From Actinomadura meyerae (lineage in GTDB: Bacteria; Actinomycetota; Actinomycetes; Streptosporangiales; Streptosporangiaceae), in the NCBI RefSeq assembly GCF_900188445.1, contig NZ_FZOR01000024.1, positions 62,001 through 126,000 of the forward strand: 64,000 nt of DNA, written 5' to 3'. Position 1 is the stretch's first letter, and each line of letters begins with the position of its first letter. Positions 14,866 through 22,592 of this stretch are shown here, piece by piece. The notes beneath the pieces are model-generated. The model saw only the letters and a list, made by a program, of their open reading frames with translations, had not been told where the DNA came from and did not search any database. The translations under genes were made by a program, and so were the position numbers.

Positions 14866-17124
14866 TCACGCAGAGGAATGCCGGGCGGTGGCCACGACCG
14901 CCTGACCGAAACTGATACCACCGTCGTTGGGCGGGACGCGGTGATGGGTCAGCACGCCGAAACCGGCGTCCGCAAGGCCCGATACAGTCCGTTCCAGAAG
15001 GAGCATGTTCTGGAACACGCCTCCCGAGAGGGCGACGGCCCCGAGACCGGTCGTCTCGCGTATTCGGGATGCCGCGTCCACCACCAGCGCGGCGACGCCA
15101 TTGTGGAAGCGGGCGGCGATCGCCGGAACGGGCACTTCCGCACGCAGGTCGGTCACGACCGCGTTCACCAGGTCGGCTCCGGCGACGGTGAAGGGCGCCG
15201 ATCCGGTGATGGCGGCCGAGTACGCGGTGCGCTCGGAGGGGTCGGCGCGCTGCTCCAGTTCTATGGCGGCCTGGCCTTCGTAGTTGACGCGGTCGCGGAC
15301 GCCCAGGACTGCGGCGACCGCGTCGAAGAGCCTTCCCATGCTGGACGTGAGCGGTGCGCTGACCCGGCGCCGGGCCATGTCCACCGCGATGGGCCACTCG
15401 GGCCGTCCGGCCACCGGAAGGTCTTCGGGGACGCCGTGAGCGGCCGCCATCCGCCATGGCTCGCGGATCGCCGCGGCCCCTCCCGGCATCGGGACCGGAT
15501 CCAGGTGGCCGGCCCTTTCGAAGCCGTGGAGGTCGGCGACGAGGAACTCGCCACCCCACAGCGTGCCGTCCGTGCCGTATCCGGTGCCGTCGAAGGCGAC
15601 GCCGATCACCGGGCCGTCCACGCCGTTGTCCGCCAGGCAGGAGGCGATGTGCGCGTGGTGGTGCTGGACGGCGACGGACGGCAGATCCTGGTCGAGGGCG
15701 TATTTCGTCGACAGGTACTCGGGATGCGGGTCATAGGCGATGACTTCGGGGTCGATGTCGAAGAGCCGCCGGAAATGCGCGATGCCCTCCTCGAATGCGC
15801 GGAAGGTCTCGTAGTTCTGCAGATCGCCGATGTGGTGGGAGAGGAACGCCCGGCCGTCACGGGTCAGGCAGAACGTGTTCTTCAACTCGGCGCCGCACGC
15901 CAGAACGGATCGCCCCTTCGCGATCGGGAGAGGCTCGGGCGCGTAACCGCGGGACCGGCGCAGCGGCAGCGTCCGCCCCAAGAAGACGCGCACCACGGAG
16001 TCGTCGGTGCGGGTGTGGATGGGACGGTCGTGGAGGAGGAATCCGTCGGCGATCCCGCCGAGGCGTTCGAGGGCGTCGGCGTCCCGGTGGGCGATCGGCT
16101 CGTCCGAGACGTTTCCGCTCGTCAGCACGATCGGCTCGGTGACGAGGAGATGGTGCAGCGGGGTGTAGGGCAGCATGAGGCCGAGGTCCCGGCCACCGGG
16201 TGCGACGGCGTCGGCGACCGCCGCGTCCGGGCGGCGGCGCGCCGGCACGATGGGGCGGCGCGGGCCGGTGAGCAGCGCCTCCTCCGCGCCGGACAACGCG
16301 CACAGGGACCGGGCGGTCGCGAGGTCGGGGACCATGACGGCGAACGGCTTGTCCTCGCGGTGCTTGCGGGCGCGGAGTTCGGCGACCGCGCTTCCGGACG
16401 CCGCCCGCACCGCGAGGTGGTAGCCGCCGAGTCCCTTCACCGCCAGGATCGCGCCCTCGGCAAGCAGCGAACGGGCAGCGACCAGCGGGTCACGAGCGGC
16501 GTCGGCGTCCGGGCCACCGATGGGAGCCGGCTGCGCGCCGGGCGCGTGCAGGACAAGGGTCGGCCCGCAGGCGGGGCAGCACACCGGCTGGGCGTGGAAC
16601 CGGCGGTCGGCCGGGTCCGCGTACTCGGCGGCGCACGCCTCGCACATCGCGAAGCCGGCCATGGTCGTGTTCGGACGGTCGTAGGGGACATCCTGCACGA
16701 TCGTGAAGCGCGGTCCGCAGTTCGTGCAGTTGATGAACGGGTATCCGTACCGCCGGTTGTCCGGGTCGCGCATCTCGCGCAGGCAGTCGTCGCAGGTCGC
16801 GGAGTCCCAGGAGACGAGCGCGCGGCGCTCCCCCGACGCGTCGCTGCCCACGATGGTGAAGCCGGAGCGGCCGCGCACGTCCAGCTCGCGGGTGGTGAGG
16901 CGCTCGACGACCGCGAGCCGCGGCGGGCGCGCGCGCAGCCCGTCCAGGAAGCGTCCGATCTCGTCGGGCGCGCCTTCGACCTCGATGAACACGCCGGCCG
17001 CGTCGTTGCCGACGAGCCCGGACAGCCCGAGGCCGGTGGCGAGCCCGTGCACGAACGGCCGGAACCCGACGCCCTGCACGACCCCCTCGACGCGGACGCC
17101 CATCCTCACGTCCACCCGCGCCAT
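14866..17124 (-). CDS. hypF: Carbamoyltransferase HypF
   Basis: A 752-residue protein with the full HypF order: N-terminal acylphosphatase domain (VEGVVQGVGFRPFVHGLA, residues 1-95), four CxxC zinc-binding pairs (C111/C114, C133/C136, C161/C164, C183/C186), a YrdC-like domain (about 210-390, AVKGLGGYHLAVRA) and a C-terminal Kae1-like domain with the VAVQHHHAHIASCLADNG metal-binding histidines. HypF converts carbamoyl phosphate into the thiocarbamate that HypE turns into the cyanide ligand of NiFe hydrogenases. All catalytic regions look intact. No hydrogenase or other hyp gene occurs in the window, so its partner genes must lie elsewhere. Confidence 0.95.
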   Translation of the reverse strand: MARVDVRMGVRVEGVVQGVGFRPFVHGLATGLGLSGLVGNDAAGVFIEVEGAPDEIGRFLDGLRARPPRLAVVERLTTRELDVRGRSGFTIVGSDASGERRALVSWDSATCDDCLREMRDPDNRRYGYPFINCTNCGPRFTIVQDVPYDRPNTTMAGFAMCEACAAEYADPADRRFHAQPVCCPACGPTLVLHAPGAQPAPIGGPDADAARDPLVAARSLLAEGAILAVKGLGGYHLAVRAASGSAVAELRARKHREDKPFAVMVPDLATARSLCALSGAEEALLTGPRRPIVPARRRPDAAVADAVAPGGRDLGLMLPYTPLHHLLVTEPIVLTSGNVSDEPIAHRDADALERLGGIADGFLLHDRPIHTRTDDSVVRVFLGRTLPLRRSRGYAPEPLPIAKGRSVLACGAELKNTFCLTRDGRAFLSHHIGDLQNYETFRAFEEGIAHFRRLFDIDPEVIAYDPHPEYLSTKYALDQDLPSVAVQHHHAHIASCLADNGVDGPVIGVAFDGTGYGTDGTLWGGEFLVADLHGFERAGHLDPVPMPGGAAAIREPWRMAAAHGVPEDLPVAGRPEWPIAVDMARRRVSAPLTSSMGRLFDAVAAVLGVRDRVNYEGQAAIELEQRADPSERTAYSAAITGSAPFTVAGADLVNAVVTDLRAEVPVPAIAARFHNGVAALVVDAASRIRETTGLGAVALSGGVFQNMLLLERTVSGLADAGFGVLTHHRVPPNDGGISFGQAVVATARHSSA

Positions 17125-17228
17125 TCTGCCGAGCCGCCCGCCAAGGTCCGGGAAAGCCGGGGCAGAGCCCGTTCCAGGGCGGGCGGGCGCCGGGCCGGGG
17201 ACGCCGGAGCGGCGTCATGTCCGGAAGG

Positions 17229-17864
17229 TCACTCCTCCTCGCCGGTGTACATGGCGATGGTGCGGTCCGCGGCGGCGCGGGCGGCGGCCTCGTCGGCGCC
17301 GGAGGCGACGTGGGCCTTGAACCAGAGCTCGCCGCTCTGCCGGGTGAACTCCTTGCCCTCGTCCGACAGGGACCACTCGGGGCCGACCTCGTCCGGGGCG
17401 CTCGCGCCGGTCGCGAGGTGCATGGCGAGGCCGAGGAGGCCCTGGTCCCAGCCGATGCCGACGGCGCTGGGGCCGTACTGCTCCCAGATGTCGTCGCCGA
17501 CGTGGGCGATGTGCTCCAGCTCGAACCGCGCCCGGCCGTCCGCCTCCGGCGCGAGGCGGACCTCGATCCAGGACGTCTGGCCGCCGTACTCCCAGGTGGC
17601 GGCGAAGCTCTTGGGCGGGTCGCAGCGCTCGATCGTCCCGCTCGCGTTGCCCTCGAGCTGGTAGCGGCCGCCGAGCCGGAGGTCGCCGGAGACGGGCAGG
17701 AACCAGCGCGGGATGCGCTCGGCGCTGGTGACGGCGTCCCAGAGGTCCTCGACGTCGGTGTCGTAGACCTGGCTGACGATCGCGGTGCGCGCGGTCCCGG
17801 CCTCCAGGACCCGTTCGCCGACCGTGCGCCGGACCGCGTTGATCTGCCCCGTGACTTCGATCAT
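17229..17864 (-). CDS. SRPBCC (AHSA1-like) protein
   Basis: A 211-residue protein of the START/Bet v1-like SRPBCC superfamily. The helix-grip pattern is visible in DVEDLWDAVTSAERIPRWFLPVSGDLRLGGRYQLEG followed by beta strands ending in a long C-terminal helix (IGWDQGLLGLAMHLATG). The gene overlaps the stop of the ArsR gene by 4 nt (its ATG lies in the ArsR TGA), the frequent ArsR-SRPBCC pairing of actinobacteria, in which the regulator senses stress or a hydrophobic ligand. The ligand is unknown. Confidence 0.9.
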   Translation of the reverse strand: MIEVTGQINAVRRTVGERVLEAGTARTAIVSQVYDTDVEDLWDAVTSAERIPRWFLPVSGDLRLGGRYQLEGNASGTIERCDPPKSFAATWEYGGQTSWIEVRLAPEADGRARFELEHIAHVGDDIWEQYGPSAVGIGWDQGLLGLAMHLATGASAPDEVGPEWSLSDEGKEFTRQSGELWFKAHVASGADEAAARAAADRTIAMYTGEEE

Positions 17865-18208
17865 GGCTCGCTCCCTGAGTCGTTTCGGCGTGCGCGCCTG
17901 CCGCGGGCGATCTCGGTCGCCAGGGCGTCCAGGTGCGGGGTCCAGAACCGGCGGAACCGGTCGAGCCAGGCGTCGATCTCCCGCAGCGGAGCGGAGTCGA
18001 CGGCGTAGAGCCGGCGCGTCCCCTCCGCCCGCACCACCGCGAACCCGCCGTCGCGGAGCACCTTCAGATGCTGCGACACCGCGGGCTGGGAGATCCCGAA
18101 CTCCTCCCGGACGACGGCCGTGATCTCACCGGAGGACCGCTCGCCGTCGGCGAGCAGCTCCAGGATCCGGCGCCGTACGGGGTCACCCAGGACGTCGAAG
18201 GCGTGCAC
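17861..18208 (-). CDS. ArsR-family transcriptional repressor
   Basis: A 115-residue winged-helix repressor starting at GTG 18208 with VHAFDVLGDPVRRRILELL, the standard ArsR opening. The recognition helix is ISQPAVSQHLKVLRDGGFAVV. There are no metal-binding cysteine pairs, so it is a non-metal member. A TTG 36 bases further upstream is in frame but would put the operator inside the coding region, so I rejected it. The 4-nt overlap couples it to the SRPBCC gene. Autoregulation through the palindrome at 18230-18241 is likely. Confidence 0.88.
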   Translation of the reverse strand: MHAFDVLGDPVRRRILELLADGERSSGEITAVVREEFGISQPAVSQHLKVLRDGGFAVVRAEGTRRLYAVDSAPLREIDAWLDRFRRFWTPHLDALATEIARGRRARRNDSGSEP

Positions 18209-18229
18209 GGATCCCAAGCTACAGCCTTC

Positions 18230-18241
18230 GCTTATATAAGC
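18230..18241. promoter_or_regulatory. Probable ArsR operator GCTTATATAAGC
   Basis: A perfect 12-bp palindrome 21 bp upstream of the ArsR start in a 52-bp gap between two genes. The AT-rich core (TATATA) stands out from the GC-rich background. ArsR-SRPBCC regulators usually bind such short palindromes over their own promoter. The palindrome is seen; binding is inferred. Confidence 0.6.
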
Positions 18242-18243
18242 CA

Positions 18244-18258
18244 ACCCTTAAATAGGGT
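18244..18258. promoter_or_regulatory. Second inverted repeat ACCCT-N5-AGGGT
   Basis: Arms ACCCT (18244-18248) and AGGGT (18254-18258) are exact complements around TAAAT. It lies between the ArsR operator and the stop codon of the flavin reductase gene; it may be part of the same promoter or a weak terminator of the upstream gene. Confidence 0.35.
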
Positions 18259-18260
18259 GA

Positions 18261-18854
18261 TCAGCGACCGGAGAGGAGTTGCTCGAAGGGCACGGGGTTC
18301 TCGTACAGGTCCTCCCGGGCCGGGGCGGGGCGGGCCCGGACCAGCGCGGCCAGCTCGGCGCCGGCGCGGGCGATGCGGTCGGGCAGGCCGGTCTCGCCGC
18401 TCCCCCAGTCCTCCGACGCCGCGTAGACGGCGGTCGGGGCCGCGGTCGCGCGCAGGTAGGCGAACAGCGGCCGCATCGCGTAGTCGATGGCCAGCGAATG
18501 CCGGCCCGTGCCGCCGGTCGCGCCGAGCAGCACGGGCTTGCCCTCCATCGAGTCCCGCTCGATGACGTCGAAGAACGTCTTGAACAGCCCGCTGTAGGAC
18601 GCGTTGAACACGGGCGTCACGGCGATGAGGCCGTCGGCGCCCTCCACCGTCTTCACGGCGTCGCGGAACGCCCCGGACGGGAAGCCCGTCAGGGTCGCGT
18701 CGACCATGGCGTGCGCGTGGTCGCGCAGCTCGATCGTCTCGACGGCGGTGTCCGCGCCGAGCGCCCCGGCCGCCGCGGCGGCGAGGCGGTCGGCGAGGAG
18801 CCGGGTCGAGGACGGCTGCCCGAGCCCGGCGGAGACGACGGCGAGGGTGGTCAT
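18261..18854 (-). CDS. NADPH-dependent FMN reductase
   Basis: A 197-residue flavodoxin-like protein of the FMN_red family (CE1759 type). The phosphate-binding loop SAGLGQPSSTRLLADRLA sits near residues 8-25, and the flavin-contact loop TPVFNASYSGLFKTFFDVIE is typical. It supplies reduced FMN. Its ATG overlaps the stop codon of the LLM-class monooxygenase gene by 4 nt, so the two are translationally coupled and very likely form a two-component flavin monooxygenase. The family call is firm; the organic substrate is not visible. Confidence 0.92.
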   Translation of the reverse strand: MTTLAVVSAGLGQPSSTRLLADRLAAAAAGALGADTAVETIELRDHAHAMVDATLTGFPSGAFRDAVKTVEGADGLIAVTPVFNASYSGLFKTFFDVIERDSMEGKPVLLGATGGTGRHSLAIDYAMRPLFAYLRATAAPTAVYAASEDWGSGETGLPDRIARAGAELAALVRARPAPAREDLYENPVPFEQLLSGR

Positions 18855-19930
18855 CGAACCTCCTCGGTGAGGCGGGACGCGTGGGTCGGGGCGGCCGCCG
18901 GGACGTGCGCCGGGCGCAGCGCCTCGAACTCCTTGCGCAGCACCGGGACGACCTCCTCGCCCAGCATGTCGATCTGCTCCAGGACGGTCTTCAGCGGCAG
19001 CCCGGCGTGGTCCATGAGGAACAGCTGGCGCTGGTAGTCGCCGAAGTGGTCGCGGAACGTCAGGGTCTTGTCGATGACCTGCTGGGGGCTGCCGACCGTC
19101 AGGGGCGTCTCGGAGGTGAACTCCTCCAGCGACGGGCCGTGCCCGTAGACGGGCGCGTTGTCGAAGTACGGGCGGAACTCGCGGACGGCGTCCTGGGAGT
19201 TCCTGCGCATGAACACCTGCCCGCCGAGGCCGACGATCGCCTGGTCGGCGGAGCCGTGCCCGTAATGCTCGAAGCGCTGCCGGTAGAGGCCGATGAGCCG
19301 CTGGAAGTGCTCGGTCGGCCAGAAGATGTGGTTGGCGAAGAAGCCGTCGCCGTAGTAGGCGGCCTGCTCGGCGATCTCCGGGCTGCGGATCGAGCCGTGC
19401 CAGACGAACGGCGGGACGCCGTCCAGCGGGCGCGGCGTCGAGGTGAACGACTGGAGCGGCGTGCGGAACCTGCCCTCCCAGTCGACGACGTCCTCGCGCC
19501 AGAGCCGGTGCAGCAGGTGGTAGTTCTCGATCGCGAGCGCGATGCCGTCCCGGATGTCCTTGCCGAACCAGGGGTAGACGGGGCCGGTGTTGCCGCGTCC
19601 CATCATCAGGTCCACCCGGCCGTCGGCGAGGTGCTGGAGCATCGCGAAGTCCTCGGCGATCTTCACCGGGTCGTTGGTGGTGATCAGCGTGGTCGCGGTG
19701 GACAGGATGAGCCGGTCGGTGCGGGCCGCGATGTAGCCGAGCATCGTCGTCGGGGAGGACGGCACGAACGGCGGGTTGTGGTGCTCGCCGGTCGCGAACA
19801 CGTCCAGGCCGGCCTCCTCGGCCTTGAGCGCGATCGCCACCATGGCCTTGATCCGCTCCGCCTCCGTCGGCACCCGGCCGCTGGTCGGGTCGGGCGTGAC
19901 GTCGCCGACCGTGAAGATCCCGAACTGCAT
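18851..19930 (-). CDS. LLM-class flavin-dependent monooxygenase (CE1758 family)
   Basis: A 359-residue luciferase-like monooxygenase. It opens with MQFGIFTVGDVTPDPTSGR and shows GEHHNPPFVPSSPTTMLGYIA and the LMMGRGNTGPVYPWFGKD region characteristic of the group that works with a CE1759-type reductase. It uses reduced FMN from the coupled reductase gene to oxygenate a substrate. The ATG at 19930 has CGGAGG five bases upstream; an in-frame ATG 33 bases earlier lacks such a site. The conserved barrel segments are intact. The natural substrate is unknown; alkane, sulfonate and amine oxidation all occur in the superfamily. Confidence 0.92.
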   Translation of the reverse strand: MQFGIFTVGDVTPDPTSGRVPTEAERIKAMVAIALKAEEAGLDVFATGEHHNPPFVPSSPTTMLGYIAARTDRLILSTATTLITTNDPVKIAEDFAMLQHLADGRVDLMMGRGNTGPVYPWFGKDIRDGIALAIENYHLLHRLWREDVVDWEGRFRTPLQSFTSTPRPLDGVPPFVWHGSIRSPEIAEQAAYYGDGFFANHIFWPTEHFQRLIGLYRQRFEHYGHGSADQAIVGLGGQVFMRRNSQDAVREFRPYFDNAPVYGHGPSLEEFTSETPLTVGSPQQVIDKTLTFRDHFGDYQRQLFLMDHAGLPLKTVLEQIDMLGEEVVPVLRKEFEALRPAHVPAAAPTHASRLTEEVR

Positions 19931-20006
19931 GCCGGCCTCCGAAGTAGTAGAACGTTCAACCATTCTAGCGGAACCCCGCCGGGCGGTCTCCTATTCCGTC
20001 CGCGAC

Positions 20007-20086
20007 CAGTGCGTCCGGGGGCCAGTGCGTCCGGGGGCCAGTGCGTCCGGGGGCCAGTGCGTCCGGGGGCCAGTGCGTCCGGGAGC
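20007..20086. repeat. 16-bp tandem repeat, five copies
   Basis: The unit CAGTGCGTCCGGGGGC is repeated four times perfectly in register from 20007 and once with a single change (20071-20086), ending eight bases before the stop codon of the MerR gene. It lies between the MerR gene's 3' end and the LLM gene's promoter. In RNA the units do not fold into an obvious terminator. It may be a variable-number repeat. Confidence 0.9.
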
Positions 20087-20093
20087 CGGAGCG

Positions 20094-21014
20094 TCAGGCG
20101 GCGGCGCGCGCGACGTCGCGTTCGAGCGCGTCGACCAGCCAGGTGTTGATCGTTCCGGCGGTGGCGGGCTCGCCGGTCACCTCGCCGAACAGCGTCCAGT
20201 ACCGGCGGAGCCGCGCGTCCTGCTCCATGGCGACGGCGGGCAGCAGGTCGCGGCGGAAGCGGGGAGTGTCGCGCTCGTCCCGGCCGGCCGCGTGCGCCGC
20301 GACGAACAGGTCGAGGGCGTGGCCGGGGCGGGGCTCGGCGCCCTCGGCGACCAGCGGGGCGGCCAGCGCCACGGCCTCGCCGAGGCCGGTGATCAGGGTC
20401 GGCTCGTCGCGCACCCGGTCGGCGTTCACCCGGCCGAGGGCGCGCAGCTCGCGCAGCAGGGGCCGGTCGCTCGCGACCGCGACCATCCCGGCGTAGGCGA
20501 CGACCTGCTCCGCCGTCGGGTCGGCGGGCGGCTCCGGCACGCTGCGCTCCAGGAACTCGCGCACCGCCGCGTCCGGCAGCGGGACCAGGATGCGGCGGCG
20601 CCAGAAGTCCAGCAGGACGTCCCTCGCGGCGGGGCCGTCGTGGACGGCGGCGAGCAGGTCCAGGCGCGCCGCGCGGTCGGCCGGCGCGGTCCGCTCGACG
20701 GCGCGGAGGGAGGCGCGGCGCCAGGCGAGCGCGGCCAGCTCGGTGTCGACCGAGCGGCGCTCGGCGGCGACGGCCTCCTCCAGCGAGCGCTCCCCGGCGA
20801 GGACGGACGTGACGGCGGGCAGGCCGAGCCCGAGGGCGCGCAGCCGCCGGACGAACCGGAGCCGGTCCACCGCGGCGGCGTCGAAGCGCCGGTGCCCGCC
20901 CGCGCTGCGTCCCGGCTCCAGGAGCCCCTCGTCGCAGTAGAAGCGGATCGTGCGCACGGACACCCCGGTCAGCGCCGCCAGGTCGCCGATCCCCAGCGTT
21001 GTGTCTTCGCTCAC
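20094..21014 (-). CDS. MerR-family regulator with large C-terminal domain
   Basis: A 306-residue protein starting at GTG. The N-terminus has the MerR winged helix (IGDLAALTGVSVRTIRFYCDEGLLEP, wing GGHRRFD, residues 8-45) and dimerisation coiled coil (about 80-120). The 180-residue C-terminal domain is helical and long for a metal sensor; no Cys metal site is visible, so a drug-like or organic ligand is more plausible (TipA-like logic). It is transcribed divergently from the maleylpyruvate-isomerase-fold gene, with a classic MerR operator in the 75-bp gap. The ligand is unknown. Confidence 0.9.
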   Translation of the reverse strand: MSEDTTLGIGDLAALTGVSVRTIRFYCDEGLLEPGRSAGGHRRFDAAAVDRLRFVRRLRALGLGLPAVTSVLAGERSLEEAVAAERRSVDTELAALAWRRASLRAVERTAPADRAARLDLLAAVHDGPAARDVLLDFWRRRILVPLPDAAVREFLERSVPEPPADPTAEQVVAYAGMVAVASDRPLLRELRALGRVNADRVRDEPTLITGLGEAVALAAPLVAEGAEPRPGHALDLFVAAHAAGRDERDTPRFRRDLLPAVAMEQDARLRRYWTLFGEVTGEPATAGTINTWLVDALERDVARAAA

Positions 21015-21020
21015 AACCAG

Positions 21021-21052
21021 TTGAACCTCCAGCAGGCTGGAGGTCCTACCTT
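21021..21052 (+). promoter_or_regulatory. MerR-type promoter with 20-bp spacer
   Basis: TTGAAC (21021-21026) as the -35 element and TACCTT (21047-21052) as the -10 element are separated by 20 bp, longer than the optimal 17. This overlong spacing is the hallmark of promoters that MerR proteins activate by twisting DNA. It reads towards the gene at 21090. Confidence 0.65.
21025..21044. promoter_or_regulatory. MerR operator, perfect 9-bp inverted repeat
   Basis: ACCTCCAGC (21025-21033) and GCTGGAGGT (21036-21044) are exact complements with a 2-bp centre (AG). The operator fills the spacer between the -35 and -10 elements, exactly where MerR regulators bind, and serves the divergent merR-like gene as well. 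Confidence 0.75.
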
Positions 21053-21089
21053 ACGAGCGCCCAAGGGAGACCCGCGGAGAGGAGACGAC

Positions 21090-21887
21090 GTGCTGGAGGC
21101 CGGACGCATCAAGGAGGGCCTGCGCGAGCATGCCCGGGGGCTCGCGGAGGCCGCGTCGGGACCGGTCCCGTCCACGCGGGTGCCGACCTGTCCGGAATGG
21201 ACGTTGCAGGACCTGGTCGGGCATGTCGGCCAGGCGTACCTGTGGGCGGCCGATCTGGTGCGGACCGGGCGCACCGACGTCGTCGACGGCCTGCCCCGCA
21301 CGGTCCCGGACTCCCCGGCCGCCTGGTCCGGCTGGCTGCGCGGCGGCGCGGAGGAGCTGATCGCCGCCGTCGAGGCGAAGCCGGACGAGACCGTCGCCCA
21401 TCCCATGCTCGGACCGTGGCCGACCGTCAGGTGGCTGCGGCGGATGGCGAACGAGTCCGTCGTCCACCATGCCGACGCGGCGCTGGCCGCGGGCGCGCCG
21501 TTCACGGTGGCGCCCGACCTCGCCGCGGACGTGATCACCGAGTTCCTCGGGCTGCTGACGGCGCCGACGGCGGCCGAGTACAAGCCGGAGCTGGCGGAGC
21601 TGCGCGGGACGGGCGAGACGCTGCACCTGCGCCCCGCGGAGGCGTCCCTGCCGGGCTGGCTGGTCACCCGCACTCCGGACGGGCCGGTTTTCACGGAAGG
21701 CCCGGAAGGCCCGGAAGGCGAGAGCGTCAGGGGCGGCGAGAAGGGCGCGGACGTGACCGTCGCTGGGCCCGTCCGGGACCTCCTGCTGGTGTTCGCCCGG
21801 CGGCTCGCTCCGGCCGAAGCGGACGAGCTGAAGGTGACCGGCGACGCGTCCCTGCTGGATCACTGGCTCGCCCGGACGGCCGTCTAG
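21090..21887 (+). CDS. Maleylpyruvate isomerase family mycothiol-dependent enzyme
   Basis: A 265-residue protein with the DinB/MDMPI fold. The N-terminal domain shows VPTCPEWTLQDLVGHVGQAY and the NESVVHHADA motif with the His residues that bind metal in mycothiol-dependent enzymes; the C-terminus (about 195-265) is the MDMPI_C/SCP2-like domain. Many family members transfer mycothiol to toxic substrates. It starts at GTG after GGAGAGGAG. The MerR-controlled promoter directly upstream suggests induction by the same compound the MerR protein senses. An acidic, repetitive insertion (EGPEGPEGES) sits before the C-terminal domain. Confidence 0.88.
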   Translation: MLEAGRIKEGLREHARGLAEAASGPVPSTRVPTCPEWTLQDLVGHVGQAYLWAADLVRTGRTDVVDGLPRTVPDSPAAWSGWLRGGAEELIAAVEAKPDETVAHPMLGPWPTVRWLRRMANESVVHHADAALAAGAPFTVAPDLAADVITEFLGLLTAPTAAEYKPELAELRGTGETLHLRPAEASLPGWLVTRTPDGPVFTEGPEGPEGESVRGGEKGADVTVAGPVRDLLLVFARRLAPAEADELKVTGDASLLDHWLARTAV

Positions 21888-21904
21888 GCCGGGTACTCCC
21901 GCGT

Positions 21905-21928
21905 CCCGGCCTCGCGGGGGCGGCCGGG
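21905..21928. terminator. Hairpin between convergent genes
   Basis: CCCGGCC (21905-21911) and GGCCGGG (21922-21928) pair perfectly across a 10-nt loop, between the isomerase-family gene and the convergent YceI gene. There is no U-tract, as is usual for actinomycete terminators. Confidence 0.5.
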
Positions 21929-21934
21929 GCGCGG

Positions 21935-22516
21935 TCAGGCGGGGGTGTCGGCCGTGGCGAGGACGGCCTGGATCTCCAGCCCGATGGTGATCTCGTCGCC
22001 GAGCATGACCCGGTCGCCCTGCAGCGGCACGTTGAACTCGATGCCGAAGTCGCGGCGGCTGATGGCGGCCGTCGCGGTGAAGCCCGCGCGGGTGCCGCCC
22101 CACGGGTCGGAGCCGACGCCGTGGAACTCGGTCAGCAGCCGGACCGGGCGGGTCACGTCCTTGATCGTCAGCTCGCCGTCCAGGTGGTAGCGGGGCGAGC
22201 GGGCGCGGCGGCCGACGGTGGCGGGCTCGACCCCGGTGGCGGTGAACATCATCACGGGGTGGCGCTTGACGTCCAGGATGTCGGCGGAGCGGACGTGCTC
22301 GTCGCGCTCGGCGCTGCGGGTGTCGATCGAGGCCATCCGGATCTCCGCGCGCGCGGTGGAGTCCAGCGGGTCCTCGCCGATCACGACCTCGCCCCCGAAG
22401 TCGAGGAACGAGCCCCGCACCGTGGTCATCAGGTGCCGGATCGTGAAGGTGATCTCGGAATGGACCGGATCGATGCTCCAGCGGCCGGCTTCGAGGTCCG
22501 AAACCTCGACACCCAT
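21935..22516 (-). CDS. YceI family lipid-binding protein
   Basis: A 193-residue YceI protein. The family opening GRWSIDPVHSEITFTIRHLMTTVRG and the pattern DVKRHPVMMFTATGVEP, LTIKDVTRPVRLLTEF and the YNVPL-like FNVPLQGDRVMLGDEITIGLEI strands of the extended lipocalin-like barrel are all present. YceI proteins bind isoprenoid quinones or similar amphiphiles. There is no signal peptide, so this is a cytoplasmic member. The ATG at 22516 follows a GGGGGGA ribosome site; a TTG eight codons upstream is in frame but would include that site. It is divergent from the Usp gene. Confidence 0.95.
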   Translation of the reverse strand: MGVEVSDLEAGRWSIDPVHSEITFTIRHLMTTVRGSFLDFGGEVVIGEDPLDSTARAEIRMASIDTRSAERDEHVRSADILDVKRHPVMMFTATGVEPATVGRRARSPRYHLDGELTIKDVTRPVRLLTEFHGVGSDPWGGTRAGFTATAAISRRDFGIEFNVPLQGDRVMLGDEITIGLEIQAVLATADTPA

Positions 22517-22592
22517 GAAAATCCCCCCAAAGAGTGACAACCAGGAAAAACTACCTCAAATCCCATCTGGTCTGAGGGGCCGCCCCGGGGGA

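Noticed and set aside
14866-17124. Hydrogenase maturation cluster
   Set aside because: Only hypF is present; no other hyp or hydrogenase gene can be found in the window.
20007-20086. Possible CRISPR array
   Set aside because: Repeats are directly adjacent with no spacers and no cas gene is present.
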